Source of the DNA: Ilumatobacteraceae bacterium
GTDB taxonomy: Bacteria; Actinomycetota; Acidimicrobiia; Acidimicrobiales; Ilumatobacteraceae
DNA length: 49,024 nt
Assembly: GCA_023263695.1 (NCBI GenBank)
Contig: JALQUZ010000007.1
Location: 1-49,024, forward strand
Direction: 5' to 3'
The notes below the pieces were generated by a model. The model did no database searches. It saw nothing but the letters and a program-made list of their open reading frames with translations, and was not told the origin of the DNA. Shown here one piece after another: positions 16,670 through 24,924 of this stretch; the stretch's first letter is position 1; each line of letters opens with the position of its first letter. The position numbers and the translations under genes were made by a program.

Positions 16670-16945
16670 GTGGAAGAAGATCACATCATTTTGAGCGCAG
16701 ACCGTGCGTGGCAAGACCAAGCAAACTGCCTCGGTGTAGATCCTGACCTCTTCTTCCCAGAGCGTGGTGCTTCAACTCGAGAAGCAAAAGAAGTGTGCCG
16801 CGGGTGTGTAGTTCGTGGCGAATGTCTCGAATACGCATTGGCTAACGGCGAAAAGTTTGGCATCTGGGGCGGACTCTCCGAGCGTGAACGTCGTCGTTTG
16901 CGTCGCCAACGCGCACAAGCAACGCGCAACACTGCAACAGCGTAA
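16670..16945 (+). CDS. WhiB-family Fe-S transcriptional regulator
   Basis: A 91-residue actinobacterial WhiB-like protein that binds a [4Fe-4S] cluster and usually acts by contacting the primary sigma factor. The four ligands are Cys20, Cys43, Cys46 and Cys52 (C-X22-C-X2-C-X5-C). FGIWGG (63-68) is the conserved turn and SERERRRLRRQRAQ the basic DNA-contacting tail. The sequence is closest in feel to the WhiB2/WhmD group involved in division and septation, but I would not fix the subclass without a tree. GTG start is supported by GGGAGG upstream. WhiB proteins are diagnostic of Actinomycetota. Confidence 0.93.
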   Translation: MEEDHIILSADRAWQDQANCLGVDPDLFFPERGASTREAKEVCRGCVVRGECLEYALANGEKFGIWGGLSERERRRLRRQRAQATRNTATA

Positions 16946-16964
16946 TTTTTCGCGCTAGTTCGTT

Positions 16965-17765
16965 TTAACTGTGCAACGCTCTGTTGCGTTGTGCAAGTTT
17001 CCACTCAATCGTTTTCTCATTCGATAGATCGAGTTCCGTCCAACGGGCGCGTGGAATTTCTGCAAGTACACGTGCAGGAACCAAACCAACAAGTTCTGCA
17101 CGATCAATTGGTGCAAGTGCAGCAACAGCGTCATAAACCGCCATTGGCCCAGTGATTTCAGGGGCAATCAGGTTCATGCTTACCTGTGCGCTTGGGCCAA
17201 CTTGCAATCCGAGTGTGCGCACCGAATCACTACGTAATTGCTTACAAATATCTTTCGCAGTTTGCAGCGTTGAGTCTTTCAACCAAATGTTGTACGCCAC
17301 CAAAATTGGTCGTGCGCCAACGCACATTGCTCCAGCAGTTGGGTGCGGATTTGCCGGGCCGTAATCGGGAAGCAAATCGATAAATGCGTGTTTGCGAATG
17401 TAGGGAAGTGTGCGCTCTGGTCCGTACAAGAAACACGGCACACCGAGTTCTTCTGAGGCAAATTTTGCAAAATCGTTTCGTGCTGCAATGGCATCATCGA
17501 ACGTGCTTGGTTCAAGCGCAACGAAAGGAACAACGTCAACAATGCCAACTCGTGGGTGAACGCCATCGTGTTTCGAAATATCGAATATTTTGAGTGCTTC
17601 GCGTGCGAGCACGCGGGCAGATTCGGTGCCAGCAAGTGTGAACACGCTTCGGTTGTGATCGGCATCGCTATGCAGATCGAGCAGGTCCGATCCGAGAGTG
17701 GTGGACAGGGCCTGGAGCAGGGAGGGGTTACCACCCTCGCTGATGTTGATGACGCATTCGAGCAT
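16965..17765 (-). CDS. Glutamate formimidoyltransferase N-domain-like protein
   Basis: A 266-residue protein matching the N-terminal and middle parts of the formiminotransferase domain of FTCD, which transfers a formimino group from formiminoglutamate to tetrahydrofolate. VINISEGGNPSLLQALSTTL at the start, DADHNRSVFTLAG (about 36-48), HPRVGIVDVVPFVAL (about 80-94) and the GAMCVGARPILVAYNIWL segment are recognisable. There is no cyclodeaminase domain, as in many prokaryotic forms. No histidine degradation genes are nearby, so a different folate or one-carbon role is possible. It is divergent from tatA with 46 nt between the starts. Confidence 0.75.
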   Translation of the reverse strand: MLECVINISEGGNPSLLQALSTTLGSDLLDLHSDADHNRSVFTLAGTESARVLAREALKIFDISKHDGVHPRVGIVDVVPFVALEPSTFDDAIAARNDFAKFASEELGVPCFLYGPERTLPYIRKHAFIDLLPDYGPANPHPTAGAMCVGARPILVAYNIWLKDSTLQTAKDICKQLRSDSVRTLGLQVGPSAQVSMNLIAPEITGPMAVYDAVAALAPIDRAELVGLVPARVLAEIPRARWTELDLSNEKTIEWKLAQRNRALHS

Positions 17766-17799
17766 CTCTCTTGCTTATCGCATGGAGTGCACCCCGTGC

Positions 17800-17811
17800 T
17801 ACCCTGTAACC
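17800..17811 (+). promoter_or_regulatory. Leaderless -10 element for tatA
   Basis: TACCCT at 17800-17805, 6-nt gap GTAACC, ATG at 17812. The frame is open further upstream with several possible starts, but those would place an unrelated hydrophilic leader before the TatA helix. Confidence 0.55.
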
Positions 17812-17985
17812 ATGTTCTCCGGTTGGGAAGGTATCGTCGTCATCGTTATCGCTGTTGCTTTGTTTGGCTCGCGCCTCCCAAAGATTGCTCGCAATCTTGG
17901 ACAAGCACAGCAAGAGTTCAAGAAGGGTCAGTCTGCAGGCGCAGCCAAGGACGAAACCCCGAAGAACGACACGCCACAGGCGTAG
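17812..17985 (+). CDS. tatA: Twin-arginine translocase subunit TatA
   Basis: A 57-residue TatA-family protein forming the channel-like element of the twin-arginine export system. A single N-terminal helix (GWEGIVVIVIAVALFGSRLP, residues 4-23) carries the FG hinge at 18-19, followed by the amphipathic helix KIARNLGQAQQEFKKG and a short acidic, disordered tail. It is short for TatA but within the range seen in actinomycetes. No tatB or tatC is in the window. The start at 17812 is chosen because the helix begins there and the preceding -10 spacing fits. It converges with the ppx gene, whose stop is 8 nt away. Confidence 0.88.
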   Translation: MFSGWEGIVVIVIAVALFGSRLPKIARNLGQAQQEFKKGQSAGAAKDETPKNDTPQA

Positions 17986-17992
17986 TTGCGCT

Positions 17993-19549
17993 CTAGCTCT
18001 TTGAGCTAACGATTTTCAGACGCTTATTCAACACGTTGCTGAGCAACGCCTTGCGATCATTGGCCGCATACTCAATGAGTTCGGTTTCCAGTTTCTTGGC
18101 ACACGAAAACTCGATATTCACATCGTCTTCCAAAATATCAACAGACACTTTCTTCACACGGCCGTCATGAGTGCGGTCTAGGCCAACGGCAATTCGTAAA
18201 ATTCCTGCAAGCGAGCGCACGATATGGCGATCGTTTTCGTTTAGCGCTGCAAAAGGCGCGTGATCCAACTTCGGTTCGCCTTTGCGGTGATACCGAGCAA
18301 CTTGAGCGATGAGTTCTATTTCGCGGTCACTGAGGCCTACAAGCTCGGAATTGCGAATGACGTAATAGGAGTGCAGGTGATGCTTGGAATGCGAGATGAC
18401 GACCCCCACGTTTGCCAACAGGGAAGCAGCTTCAAGCAGCCTTCGCGAATCGGCGTCTAGGTCGAGCGCAGTTTGCATCTGATCAAAAATCTGCACTGCA
18501 AGCCGCGCAACATTTTCGGAATGCTCAATGCGATCGTCACACCGTTCCGCAAGCTGGCGAACACTGTGCAACGCAGGGTCGTGTTCATTTGATTGAGGAC
18601 CAAGACCACGGCGTCGTAATGTGTCGATCAGTACACCCTCGCGAAGGGCGTAGTCGCTAAACATCAACGTGCCAACGCCATACACGTCGCAGATGGCCTC
18701 AAGAATGATTGCCCCAGCCAAGATGATCTGTGCTCGGCTCTTGTCGATGTCGAACTTTTTTTGTCGTTCTTCAACAGTGGTACAGGTGGCAAGTGCCTTC
18801 ACCGTTTCCGATACCTGAATACGCGTGAATTCGAATCGATTCATGGTCTTTGGAGTTGGTTCACCCGAAAGTGCATGAATGATTCGGGCAACGGTTTCAG
18901 CGGTTCCCGACGATGCAACAGCAATGTCGTAACCAAGTTCGGCGATGTCGGGTTGAATCACCATCAGTGTGGAGCGCACAAACGCCCTGCAACTGCCAAC
19001 GGCGCTTGGGTGCAGCGTTTCCGATGCAAAGAACCGGTCGGTTAAGCGCACAGCGCCAAGCTTGAAACTTCGAGCAAGCAATTCTTCGTCGTCGCTACCG
19101 ATGACTATTTCGGTAGAACCTCCGCCAATGTCGCACAGAAACATTGCTGCTTCAGGTTGACCAATTCCGTGCAGTGCTCCCAAGTGAATGAGTCGAGCTT
19201 CTTCCACACCGGAAATTACTTGGATATCAATTGCTGCTTCACGTCGCGCTCGGCGAATGAATTCGCCCTTATTTTTTGCTTCGCGTACTGCACTCGTTGC
19301 TACGGCCACAATGTCGGCATTCAGTGAAGCAGCTATCTGCTGCATGCGGGTTAAACAGACAATGCCACGGTCTATTGCATCAAGAGAGAGTTCTTTCATT
19401 TCGCCAGCACCATGGCCTATGCGAACGCTTTCTTTTTCGCGGGCGATGACTTCAAAGCCTTGGTCTACGACTTTTGCCACTACCATGTGAAAACTGTTGG
19501 TACCAATGTCGAGGGCAGCAATGTTGTTGCTGTTTGTCCCTGATGCCAC
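17993..19549 (-). CDS. ppx: Ppx/GppA-type exopolyphosphatase with C-terminal HD-like domain
   Basis: A 518-residue phosphatase of the ASKHA fold that releases phosphate from polyphosphate ends or converts pppGpp to ppGpp. DIGTNSFHMVVAKV (about 14-27) is phosphate loop 1, VATSAVREAKN follows at about 82-92, and CDIGGGSTEIVIG near 139 is phosphate loop 2. The C-terminal 200 residues are helical and match the HD-like region of long Ppx enzymes. GTG start at 19549 has TAGGCT-N6 before it. It is downstream of the second whiB gene and separated by a divergent promoter from ppk1, so synthesis and breakdown of polyphosphate are encoded side by side. Confidence 0.9.
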   Translation of the reverse strand: MASGTNSNNIAALDIGTNSFHMVVAKVVDQGFEVIAREKESVRIGHGAGEMKELSLDAIDRGIVCLTRMQQIAASLNADIVAVATSAVREAKNKGEFIRRARREAAIDIQVISGVEEARLIHLGALHGIGQPEAAMFLCDIGGGSTEIVIGSDDEELLARSFKLGAVRLTDRFFASETLHPSAVGSCRAFVRSTLMVIQPDIAELGYDIAVASSGTAETVARIIHALSGEPTPKTMNRFEFTRIQVSETVKALATCTTVEERQKKFDIDKSRAQIILAGAIILEAICDVYGVGTLMFSDYALREGVLIDTLRRRGLGPQSNEHDPALHSVRQLAERCDDRIEHSENVARLAVQIFDQMQTALDLDADSRRLLEAASLLANVGVVISHSKHHLHSYYVIRNSELVGLSDREIELIAQVARYHRKGEPKLDHAPFAALNENDRHIVRSLAGILRIAVGLDRTHDGRVKKVSVDILEDDVNIEFSCAKKLETELIEYAANDRKALLSNVLNKRLKIVSSKS

Positions 19550-19561
19550 GTGGCGAGCCTA
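19550..19561 (-). promoter_or_regulatory. Leaderless -10 element for ppx
   Basis: On the minus strand TAGGCT (19561-19556) is followed by CGCCAC and the GTG at 19549. Confidence 0.5.
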
Positions 19562-19575
19562 CTTTGAGGCAATCT

Positions 19576-19836
19576 TTAGATTGAGACTGCCTTCACCTCA
19601 ATGCGGCGACGCTTCGCAATGCGACGTCGCTCGCGTTCGGAGCATCCGCCCCACACACCGTGATCGATGTGTTCTGCAAGGGCATATTCCAGGCACTGCG
19701 AAGTAACAGGGCACGTGGTGCAAATCAAACGGGCGCGGTCAACGCCTGCACCATCAGCCGGGAAGAACACCGCAGGAGGGAAATTCCTGCAGTTGCCTTC
19801 GTTCATCCACTCGGTAGACCGAATTGAATTGTTCAT
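19576..19836 (-). CDS. WhiB-family Fe-S transcriptional regulator (second copy)
   Basis: A WhiB-like regulator of 86 residues from the ATG at 19836, with Cys16, Cys39, Cys42 and Cys48 as cluster ligands, HGVWGG (59-64) as the turn and a very basic tail (RERRRIAKRRRIEVK). GAGG 8 nt upstream supports this start. In-frame ATGs at 19860 and 19905 would add up to 23 residues, and the longest would overlap the divergent 88-residue gene. Only 26 nt separate it from ppx, so it may be cotranscribed with it. It could link redox or nitric oxide status to polyphosphate metabolism, which is inference from position. Confidence 0.88.
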   Translation of the reverse strand: MNNSIRSTEWMNEGNCRNFPPAVFFPADGAGVDRARLICTTCPVTSQCLEYALAEHIDHGVWGGCSERERRRIAKRRRIEVKAVSI

Positions 19837-19869
19837 GGGGTTGGCCTCAACATAGCCCATTTTTGGCGA

Positions 19870-19882
19870 TATCGTAAGGGCT
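19870..19882. promoter_or_regulatory. Bidirectional promoter with overlapping -10 elements
   Basis: The sequence TATCGTA at 19870-19876 reads TATCGT on the plus strand (19870-19875, 7 nt before the GTG at 19883) and TACGAT on the minus strand (19876-19871, upstream of the second whiB gene). One near-palindromic AT-rich core could thus open DNA for both divergent units. Confidence 0.45.
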
Positions 19883-20149
19883 GTGTCAGAAGCAACAGCA
19901 GTCATCGAACCCTCCCGCGGACATGCCCGAATCGTGTATTTGGGCCCTGCATCGCCACATTGGGAGGTCTACAGCGACCACGGCGACGCCAACCTCCTCG
20001 AGGAGTTCCGCGCCCGCGTGTTAGCCCGTTTGGTGCTGTTGCCTCGCAACGACCCACAGTTCCGTCGCAATCAAGAGCGCGTGAACCGGGATGCTGAGCG
20101 TGAGCGCATCAGCGTTGAGTGGGAACTCGGCTACAACGACGCTGAGTAA
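19883..20149 (+). CDS. Conserved-looking hypothetical protein, 88 residues, ahead of ppk1
   Basis: I do not recognise a named domain. The protein is hydrophilic, with an N-terminal beta-like part (HARIVYLGPASPHWEVYSD, about 14-32) and a long charged helix rich in Arg and Glu (LLEEFRARVLARLVLLPRND and onward). It has no signal or membrane segment. GTG start at 19883 is preceded by TATCGT-N7. The gene ends 17 nt before ppk1 and is probably cotranscribed with it, so a role as a small accessory or regulator of polyphosphate synthesis is conceivable but unproven. Confidence 0.7.
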   Translation: MSEATAVIEPSRGHARIVYLGPASPHWEVYSDHGDANLLEEFRARVLARLVLLPRNDPQFRRNQERVNRDAERERISVEWELGYNDAE

Positions 20150-20166
20150 CTCTCGGTAAACAGCCA

Positions 20167-22278
20167 ATGACATCTTGGCGAAATTTCTTTAAAACCCGAA
20201 TAGTCCAACAAGCGGGTTCTTACGATTCAGGAATCGACGCTCGAATCATTAATCGTGAGCTCAGTTGGCTGGACTTCAACGCACGCGTATTGGCCATGGC
20301 TAGCGACACGGGTGTTCCGCTTTTAGAGCGTTGCAGGTTTGTTTCAATTTTCAGCAGCAACCTTGACGAGTTCTTTCAAATTCGAGTTGCTGCACTCAAG
20401 GGTCAGATTGCCGGAGATGTTCATGTCAAAACTCCAGATGGCCGAACACCACAGCATCAGTTAGACGACATTCGCAGAATTACCAAGAATCTTGTTGCCC
20501 AACAAGAATGTGTGTGGATGGATGAACTAATTCCACAACTTGCTGAACACAGCATTTGCATTTCAACCTGGAGGGAATTATCGGCTGCAGATCGTGAACA
20601 CCTCACGGGAGTCTTTGAATCACGAATTTTCCCTGTGCTTACGCCTCTAGCGGTAGACCCAGCGCATCCTTTCCCTTACATTTCCAATTTGGCACTCAGC
20701 CTTGCCATTGTGGTGCGCGACCCGAAGTCGGGCGAAGAGCGATTTGCGCGAGTAAAGCTGCCCCAAACATTCCCACGTTTTTTCCAATTGCCAGATTCAT
20801 TCACGTTTGTGAGCATTGAGGAAATTGTTAGCGCCAATTTGCCGCGCTTATTCCCGGGAATGGAAATTATGCAGTGTCATCCATTTCGTGTCACCCGCAA
20901 TGCCGACCTTTCGGTTGACGATGAAGACGCCGAAGATTTGTTGGTTGCAGTGGAAATGGAATTGCGTCGTCGTCGCTTTGGCAAGGCGGTGCGGTTGGAA
21001 GTTCCAGAAGCAATGTCAAGCGATCTCGTTGCACTACTTATTGACGAATTAGAAATTGAAGCCGATGATGTATCGCGACATGCATCATGTATTGATCTCA
21101 CTGCGCTCAATCAGTTTGCAAACCTCAACATTGCGCAACTTCGTTATGCACCGTGGGCACCGCTTACCGCTGGTCGACTTCAGGCTGTAGAAGAGGGCGA
21201 AAAGTCAATATTTGCAGTAATTCGCGAGCGTCAATTACTGGTGCATCACCCGCACGAATCCTTCAGTACTTCTGTAGAAACCTTTGTTAAACAGGCAGCG
21301 CTCGACCCAAATGTGCAGTCCATCAAAATGACCTTGTATCGCACATCGGGTGATTCGTCCATTGCCATGCACCTGATTAAGGCTGCAGAAATGGGCAAAC
21401 AAGTTGCGGTTGTACTCGAACTGAAAGCACGCTTTGACGAAGCACGAAATGTTTCGTGGGCCAAAGAACTTGAATACGCCGGCGTGCACGTGACGTACGG
21501 ACTGGTTGGCTTGAAGACGCACGCAAAATGCATTCTGGTTGTACGCAATGACCCCGACAAGATGCGTCGATATGTGCATATTGGTACCGGTAACTACAAC
21601 TCCACCACTGCGCGACTCTATGAAGACATCGGGTTCTTCACAAGCGAAGATGCCATCGGCTCCGATGTTGCAGAATTGTTTAATTTCTTAACGGGTTACG
21701 CACAAGAGCCCGACTATGAAGTGTTGCTTGTTGCGCCACATCAATTGCGTGATCGCATCGTTGCGCTCATTGATAAGGAAGCAACATTTGGTGAGGCCGG
21801 CAAAATCACCATCAAGATCAATTCAATTTCTGACCCGGAAGTAATTGAAGCCCTGTATCGCGCCAGTGGCGCAGGAGTAAAAATCAATCTAGTAGTTCGC
21901 GGAATTTGTTGTATTCGTGCTGGCGTTGTGGGAATGTCGGAAAACATTGTGGTGCGATCAATTCTTGGTCGGTACCTGGAACACTCTCGCATTTATCGCT
22001 TTGAACACGGCCTCGATAACAACGAACCATTGCACCTCATTGGCTCTGCCGACATGATGGGACGCAACTTGGATGGTCGTGTGGAAGCACTTGCGCCACT
22101 TACTCATCCAAAGCACCGAATGTGGCTCGATACGGTGCTTGGATTCTTGCTCGACGATGCGTCGACTCATTTCCTCCTGCAAAGCGACAATCGCTGGGAA
22201 CGCATTGGCTCCGTTGCGGAGTCAGGTGATGCTCAAAAAAAGTTGCACGAATGGGTCGTTGCCACTCAAGTGCGATAG
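20167..22278 (+). CDS. ppk1: Polyphosphate kinase 1
   Basis: A 703-residue enzyme that polymerises the gamma-phosphate of ATP into inorganic polyphosphate, reversibly. The N-terminal signature RELSWLDFNARVLAMA (about 28-43) and SSNLDEFFQIRVAALKGQI (about 61-79) are followed by the middle domain, then the two phospholipase-D-like C-terminal domains with KTHAKCILVV, where His452 corresponds to the phosphorylated His, and YVHIGTGNYNSTTARLYED. Length is normal. It follows the 88-residue gene by 17 nt and precedes phoU by 70 nt. Together with ppx upstream this indicates active polyphosphate storage. Confidence 0.95.
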   Translation: MTSWRNFFKTRIVQQAGSYDSGIDARIINRELSWLDFNARVLAMASDTGVPLLERCRFVSIFSSNLDEFFQIRVAALKGQIAGDVHVKTPDGRTPQHQLDDIRRITKNLVAQQECVWMDELIPQLAEHSICISTWRELSAADREHLTGVFESRIFPVLTPLAVDPAHPFPYISNLALSLAIVVRDPKSGEERFARVKLPQTFPRFFQLPDSFTFVSIEEIVSANLPRLFPGMEIMQCHPFRVTRNADLSVDDEDAEDLLVAVEMELRRRRFGKAVRLEVPEAMSSDLVALLIDELEIEADDVSRHASCIDLTALNQFANLNIAQLRYAPWAPLTAGRLQAVEEGEKSIFAVIRERQLLVHHPHESFSTSVETFVKQAALDPNVQSIKMTLYRTSGDSSIAMHLIKAAEMGKQVAVVLELKARFDEARNVSWAKELEYAGVHVTYGLVGLKTHAKCILVVRNDPDKMRRYVHIGTGNYNSTTARLYEDIGFFTSEDAIGSDVAELFNFLTGYAQEPDYEVLLVAPHQLRDRIVALIDKEATFGEAGKITIKINSISDPEVIEALYRASGAGVKINLVVRGICCIRAGVVGMSENIVVRSILGRYLEHSRIYRFEHGLDNNEPLHLIGSADMMGRNLDGRVEALAPLTHPKHRMWLDTVLGFLLDDASTHFLLQSDNRWERIGSVAESGDAQKKLHEWVVATQVR

Positions 22279-22336
22279 ATCAGGTTCGTTTACCTCGTAG
22301 TAATCTGTAGTTCGGTTGAACGTAACCCTGAGAGAA

Positions 22337-22348
22337 TAGGTTGGGCAC
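22337..22348 (+). promoter_or_regulatory. Leaderless -10 element for phoU
   Basis: TAGGTT at 22337-22342, 6-nt gap GGGCAC, GTG at 22349. A TTGAAC lies 15 nt upstream of the hexamer, which is short for a -35. No ribosome site fits the GTG. Confidence 0.5.
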
Positions 22349-23065
22349 GTGGAAGAACTTCGCAGTACGTTTCATAAAGAGATTGAAGAAATTCGTCAAG
22401 AAGTTATGGCGCTTGGAAAATCGGTCATCGAAGCCATTCCACGTGCAACTGCAGTGTTATTGAATAGCGACCTTGAAGGCGCAGATTATTTGTTGCAAGC
22501 CGACGATGAAATTGATGCCCGTGCAATTGACATCGAAGAAAAGTGCTTTCAGGAACTTGCGTTGCAATCACCAGTTGCTGGCGACCTTCGCGAACTTGTC
22601 TCCATGATCAAAATTGCCGGAGAGCTTGAGCGTTCTGCGGATCTTGCAGTGAATATTTGCAAAGCTGCTCGACGTATTTATGGTCACAAGATCGATCCTG
22701 AACTAAGTGACCTCATCGCAAAAATGAGCGAACAAGCACAACAGTTGTTTGTTTCCACGATGGAAGCATTTAATGACCATGACGCTGCAAAGGCAGCAGC
22801 AATTGATGACATGGACTCATTCCTTGACGGATTGCATCGACGATTTATTGCAGAAATTTTTGAGATTCATGCACGAGAAGCAATTGATTTGCAGGTCGCC
22901 GTTCAGCTGGCGATGGTTGCTCGCTTCTACGAGCGCATTGGTGATCATGCGGTAAACGTTGGCGAGCGCACTCGATTTATTGTGACTGGTTGGAAGCCAG
23001 AGTTAAAGGGTGCGGCACGATACCAAGCTCGTCTCGACGCCACTGGCGAAATTCGTAGGCCGTAA
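22349..23065 (+). CDS. phoU: Phosphate signalling protein PhoU
   Basis: A 238-residue cytoplasmic protein of two three-helix PhoU repeats that dampens the Pho regulon by bridging the Pst transporter and the sensor kinase. Metal-binding acidic motifs of the family are visible: the first helix bundle has DEIDARAIDIEEKCFQ (about 52-67), the second MARFYERIGDHAVNVGERT (about 188-206, with a one-residue Val insertion). The GTG start follows TAGGTT-N6. The response regulator gene follows 6 nt downstream, so the two are cotranscribed. No pst genes or sensor kinase are in the window. Confidence 0.93.
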   Translation: MEELRSTFHKEIEEIRQEVMALGKSVIEAIPRATAVLLNSDLEGADYLLQADDEIDARAIDIEEKCFQELALQSPVAGDLRELVSMIKIAGELERSADLAVNICKAARRIYGHKIDPELSDLIAKMSEQAQQLFVSTMEAFNDHDAAKAAAIDDMDSFLDGLHRRFIAEIFEIHAREAIDLQVAVQLAMVARFYERIGDHAVNVGERTRFIVTGWKPELKGAARYQARLDATGEIRRP

Positions 23066-23071
23066 GTTTCC

Positions 23072-23785
23072 ATGTCGGCCGATCTTCCCGTTGTCTTCCT
23101 TGTTGAGGATGAAGAGACGTTTATTGAGGCCCTTGAAATTGGATTAAAGCGCGAGGGTTTCCGCGTGCATGTTGCTCGCGATGGTGCAGAAGCATTGGCC
23201 ATGTTTGAAGGTGTGAAAGCTGACATCGTGTTGCTGGATGTGATGTTGCCAAAAATTTCGGGAACTGATGTGTGTCGGGAAATTCGTAAGAAGAGCCAAG
23301 TACCCATCATCATGGTGTCGGCTAAGGGTTCCGAAATTGACACTGTGGTTGGGCTTGAAGTTGGCGCAGACGATTACATCGTGAAGCCGTATCGACTTCG
23401 CGAACTTGTTGCCCGCATTCGTGCAGCGTTGCGTCGCAGTTCGCTTACGCCAACCGAAATTGAAGAAGTGGGTATTGGAACAGTCAGCATTGGCGATGTA
23501 TCCATTGACCCAGAGCAGCACATCGTTACGGTGCGTGGAGAAGTGACCAAGCTTCCGTTGAAGGAATTTGAGTTGTTGTACGTGCTGATGGCCAATGCCG
23601 GGCGAGTGCTGACGCGCGAAACGTTAATTGACCGTGTGTGGGGTACCGATTACTACGGTGACACCAAGACACTCGATGTGCACATTAAGCGCTTGCGATC
23701 CAAAGTTGAACTAGACCCAGCAGTGCCCACACGTGTGGCAACCATCCGCGGGTTGGGCTACAAATATGAGAAAGTTGTTGCATAG
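23072..23785 (+). CDS. OmpR-family response regulator, RegX3/PhoP-like
   Basis: A 237-residue two-component regulator. The receiver domain has the acidic pair in VEDEE (11-15), phosphoacceptor Asp56 in VLLDVMLP, a conserved Ser/Thr in MVSAKG, and Lys in YIVKPYRLREL. The winged-helix C-terminal domain ends with TLDVHIKRLRSKVE and VATIRGLGYKYE, typical of OmpR/PhoB proteins. Context after phoU and close to ppk1 makes it the likely RegX3-type activator of phosphate-starvation genes. The usual SenX3-type histidine kinase is not next to it, so the partner must be elsewhere or lost. Confidence 0.9.
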   Translation: MSADLPVVFLVEDEETFIEALEIGLKREGFRVHVARDGAEALAMFEGVKADIVLLDVMLPKISGTDVCREIRKKSQVPIIMVSAKGSEIDTVVGLEVGADDYIVKPYRLRELVARIRAALRRSSLTPTEIEEVGIGTVSIGDVSIDPEQHIVTVRGEVTKLPLKEFELLYVLMANAGRVLTRETLIDRVWGTDYYGDTKTLDVHIKRLRSKVELDPAVPTRVATIRGLGYKYEKVVA

Positions 23786-23829
23786 CAACGCTGACTAGTC
23801 CATTACAACGCCTATCGCGCGTTCACATC

Positions 23830-24924
23830 ATGATGGTTGCTGGCGAAGCAGCACTTGCGGTTTCTTTGGCAGACTCACTATTTCTGTCCATTAGCCCTGA
23901 TGCTGCGCGAAGCAAAGTGCTGTTGTTCCTAGCGTTTAGCTTTGCCCCGTTTGTAGTGCTGTCAAAAGGCATCAGCCCGTTCCTCGATCGCGTTCCCGGC
24001 GGCAGAAGAATGACGGTGTTTTTCGTTGGTATGTTGCGCGCATTGGTCGTCCTTGCAATGGCCAGATATTTACAGTCGTTGTTGCTGTTTCCGCTGGCAT
24101 TTGCGTCGTTGATTTTGGCCAAGGTGTATCAAGTGTCGCGCTCGGCAATGACGCCCACCGTGGTAAACGGTGATGCCGAATTGATGGCGGCTAATGGAAA
24201 ATTTGGCAGGCTCACGGGAATTGTTGGTTTTGTAGCAGGTGGACCTGCGGTGTTGCTCCAACACATCGATACACATTTGTCGCTTGTGATGTCAGCGATT
24301 GCGTTTGTGCTTGCTGCAACAATGACATTGAAATTGCCACGTCACGTAGCTGCAGTAACGAGCAAAGCAACTCGTGCAGAACGCGAGGAGATGAGCACTC
24401 CAGAAATTGTGCGCGCTGGTGTTGCCATGTCGTCGCTTCGAGCGACAAGTGGATTCATGATGTTGCACTTGGCATTTTGGTTGCGCAATGAAAAGGCGGG
24501 TCTTGCATGGTTCGCATTTGCCCTTGCTATCGGGTCTGCAAGCACATTGTTGGCAAATTCCATTGGTGCGTCACTTACCCGAAAGCTCAATCACCACAGC
24601 ATTTTGGTCAGTTCGTTGTGCATCATTGCAGGAACCGGAATCATTGCTGCTCTGAATGGAAGCATTACTTCCGGAATTGTGCTTGCTGGAGTGGTGAATG
24701 GTTTTGGTGCAATTGGCAAGCTGGCTTTCGATTCCATAGTTCAAAAGCACGCACCAGATGCCAACAGATCACGTGTGTTTGCGCAGTACGAGACTCGGAA
24801 CCAGCTATTCCAGGTTGGTGGAGGCCTGCTTGCAGTGCTGTTCGTACCAAGCGGCGCGGTGGGGTTTGCATTCGTAGGCGCCTATGCCACCATCGCTACG
24901 GCGTATTACGCGTTTAAGTATTAA
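23830..24924 (+). CDS. MFS-like multispan membrane protein
   Basis: A polytopic protein of about 364 residues resembling actinobacterial MFS-like permeases, with SPDAARSKVLLFLAFSFAPF near the N-terminus, the loop FLDRVPGGRRMTVFF, and about ten hydrophobic helices. The frame stays open upstream of the ATG at 23830 back to about 23770, and those bases read SPLQRLSRVHI, which looks like a continuation of the protein. The true start may therefore be an unusual codon (CTG 23791 or ATC 23827) or the ATG as listed. It follows the response regulator by 44 nt and may be cotranscribed. Substrate unknown. Confidence 0.7.
   Translation: MMVAGEAALAVSLADSLFLSISPDAARSKVLLFLAFSFAPFVVLSKGISPFLDRVPGGRRMTVFFVGMLRALVVLAMARYLQSLLLFPLAFASLILAKVYQVSRSAMTPTVVNGDAELMAANGKFGRLTGIVGFVAGGPAVLLQHIDTHLSLVMSAIAFVLAATMTLKLPRHVAAVTSKATRAEREEMSTPEIVRAGVAMSSLRATSGFMMLHLAFWLRNEKAGLAWFAFALAIGSASTLLANSIGASLTRKLNHHSILVSSLCIIAGTGIIAALNGSITSGIVLAGVVNGFGAIGKLAFDSIVQKHAPDANRSRVFAQYETRNQLFQVGGGLLAVLFVPSGAVGFAFVGAYATIATAYYAFKY

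Noticed and set aside
22279-22336. Possible PHO box (GTTCG-type repeats) upstream of phoU
   Set aside because: GTTCGTTTACC and GTTCGGTTGAACG resemble single units, but the spacing does not give the 11-nt tandem repeats of actinobacterial PHO boxes; too weak to list.
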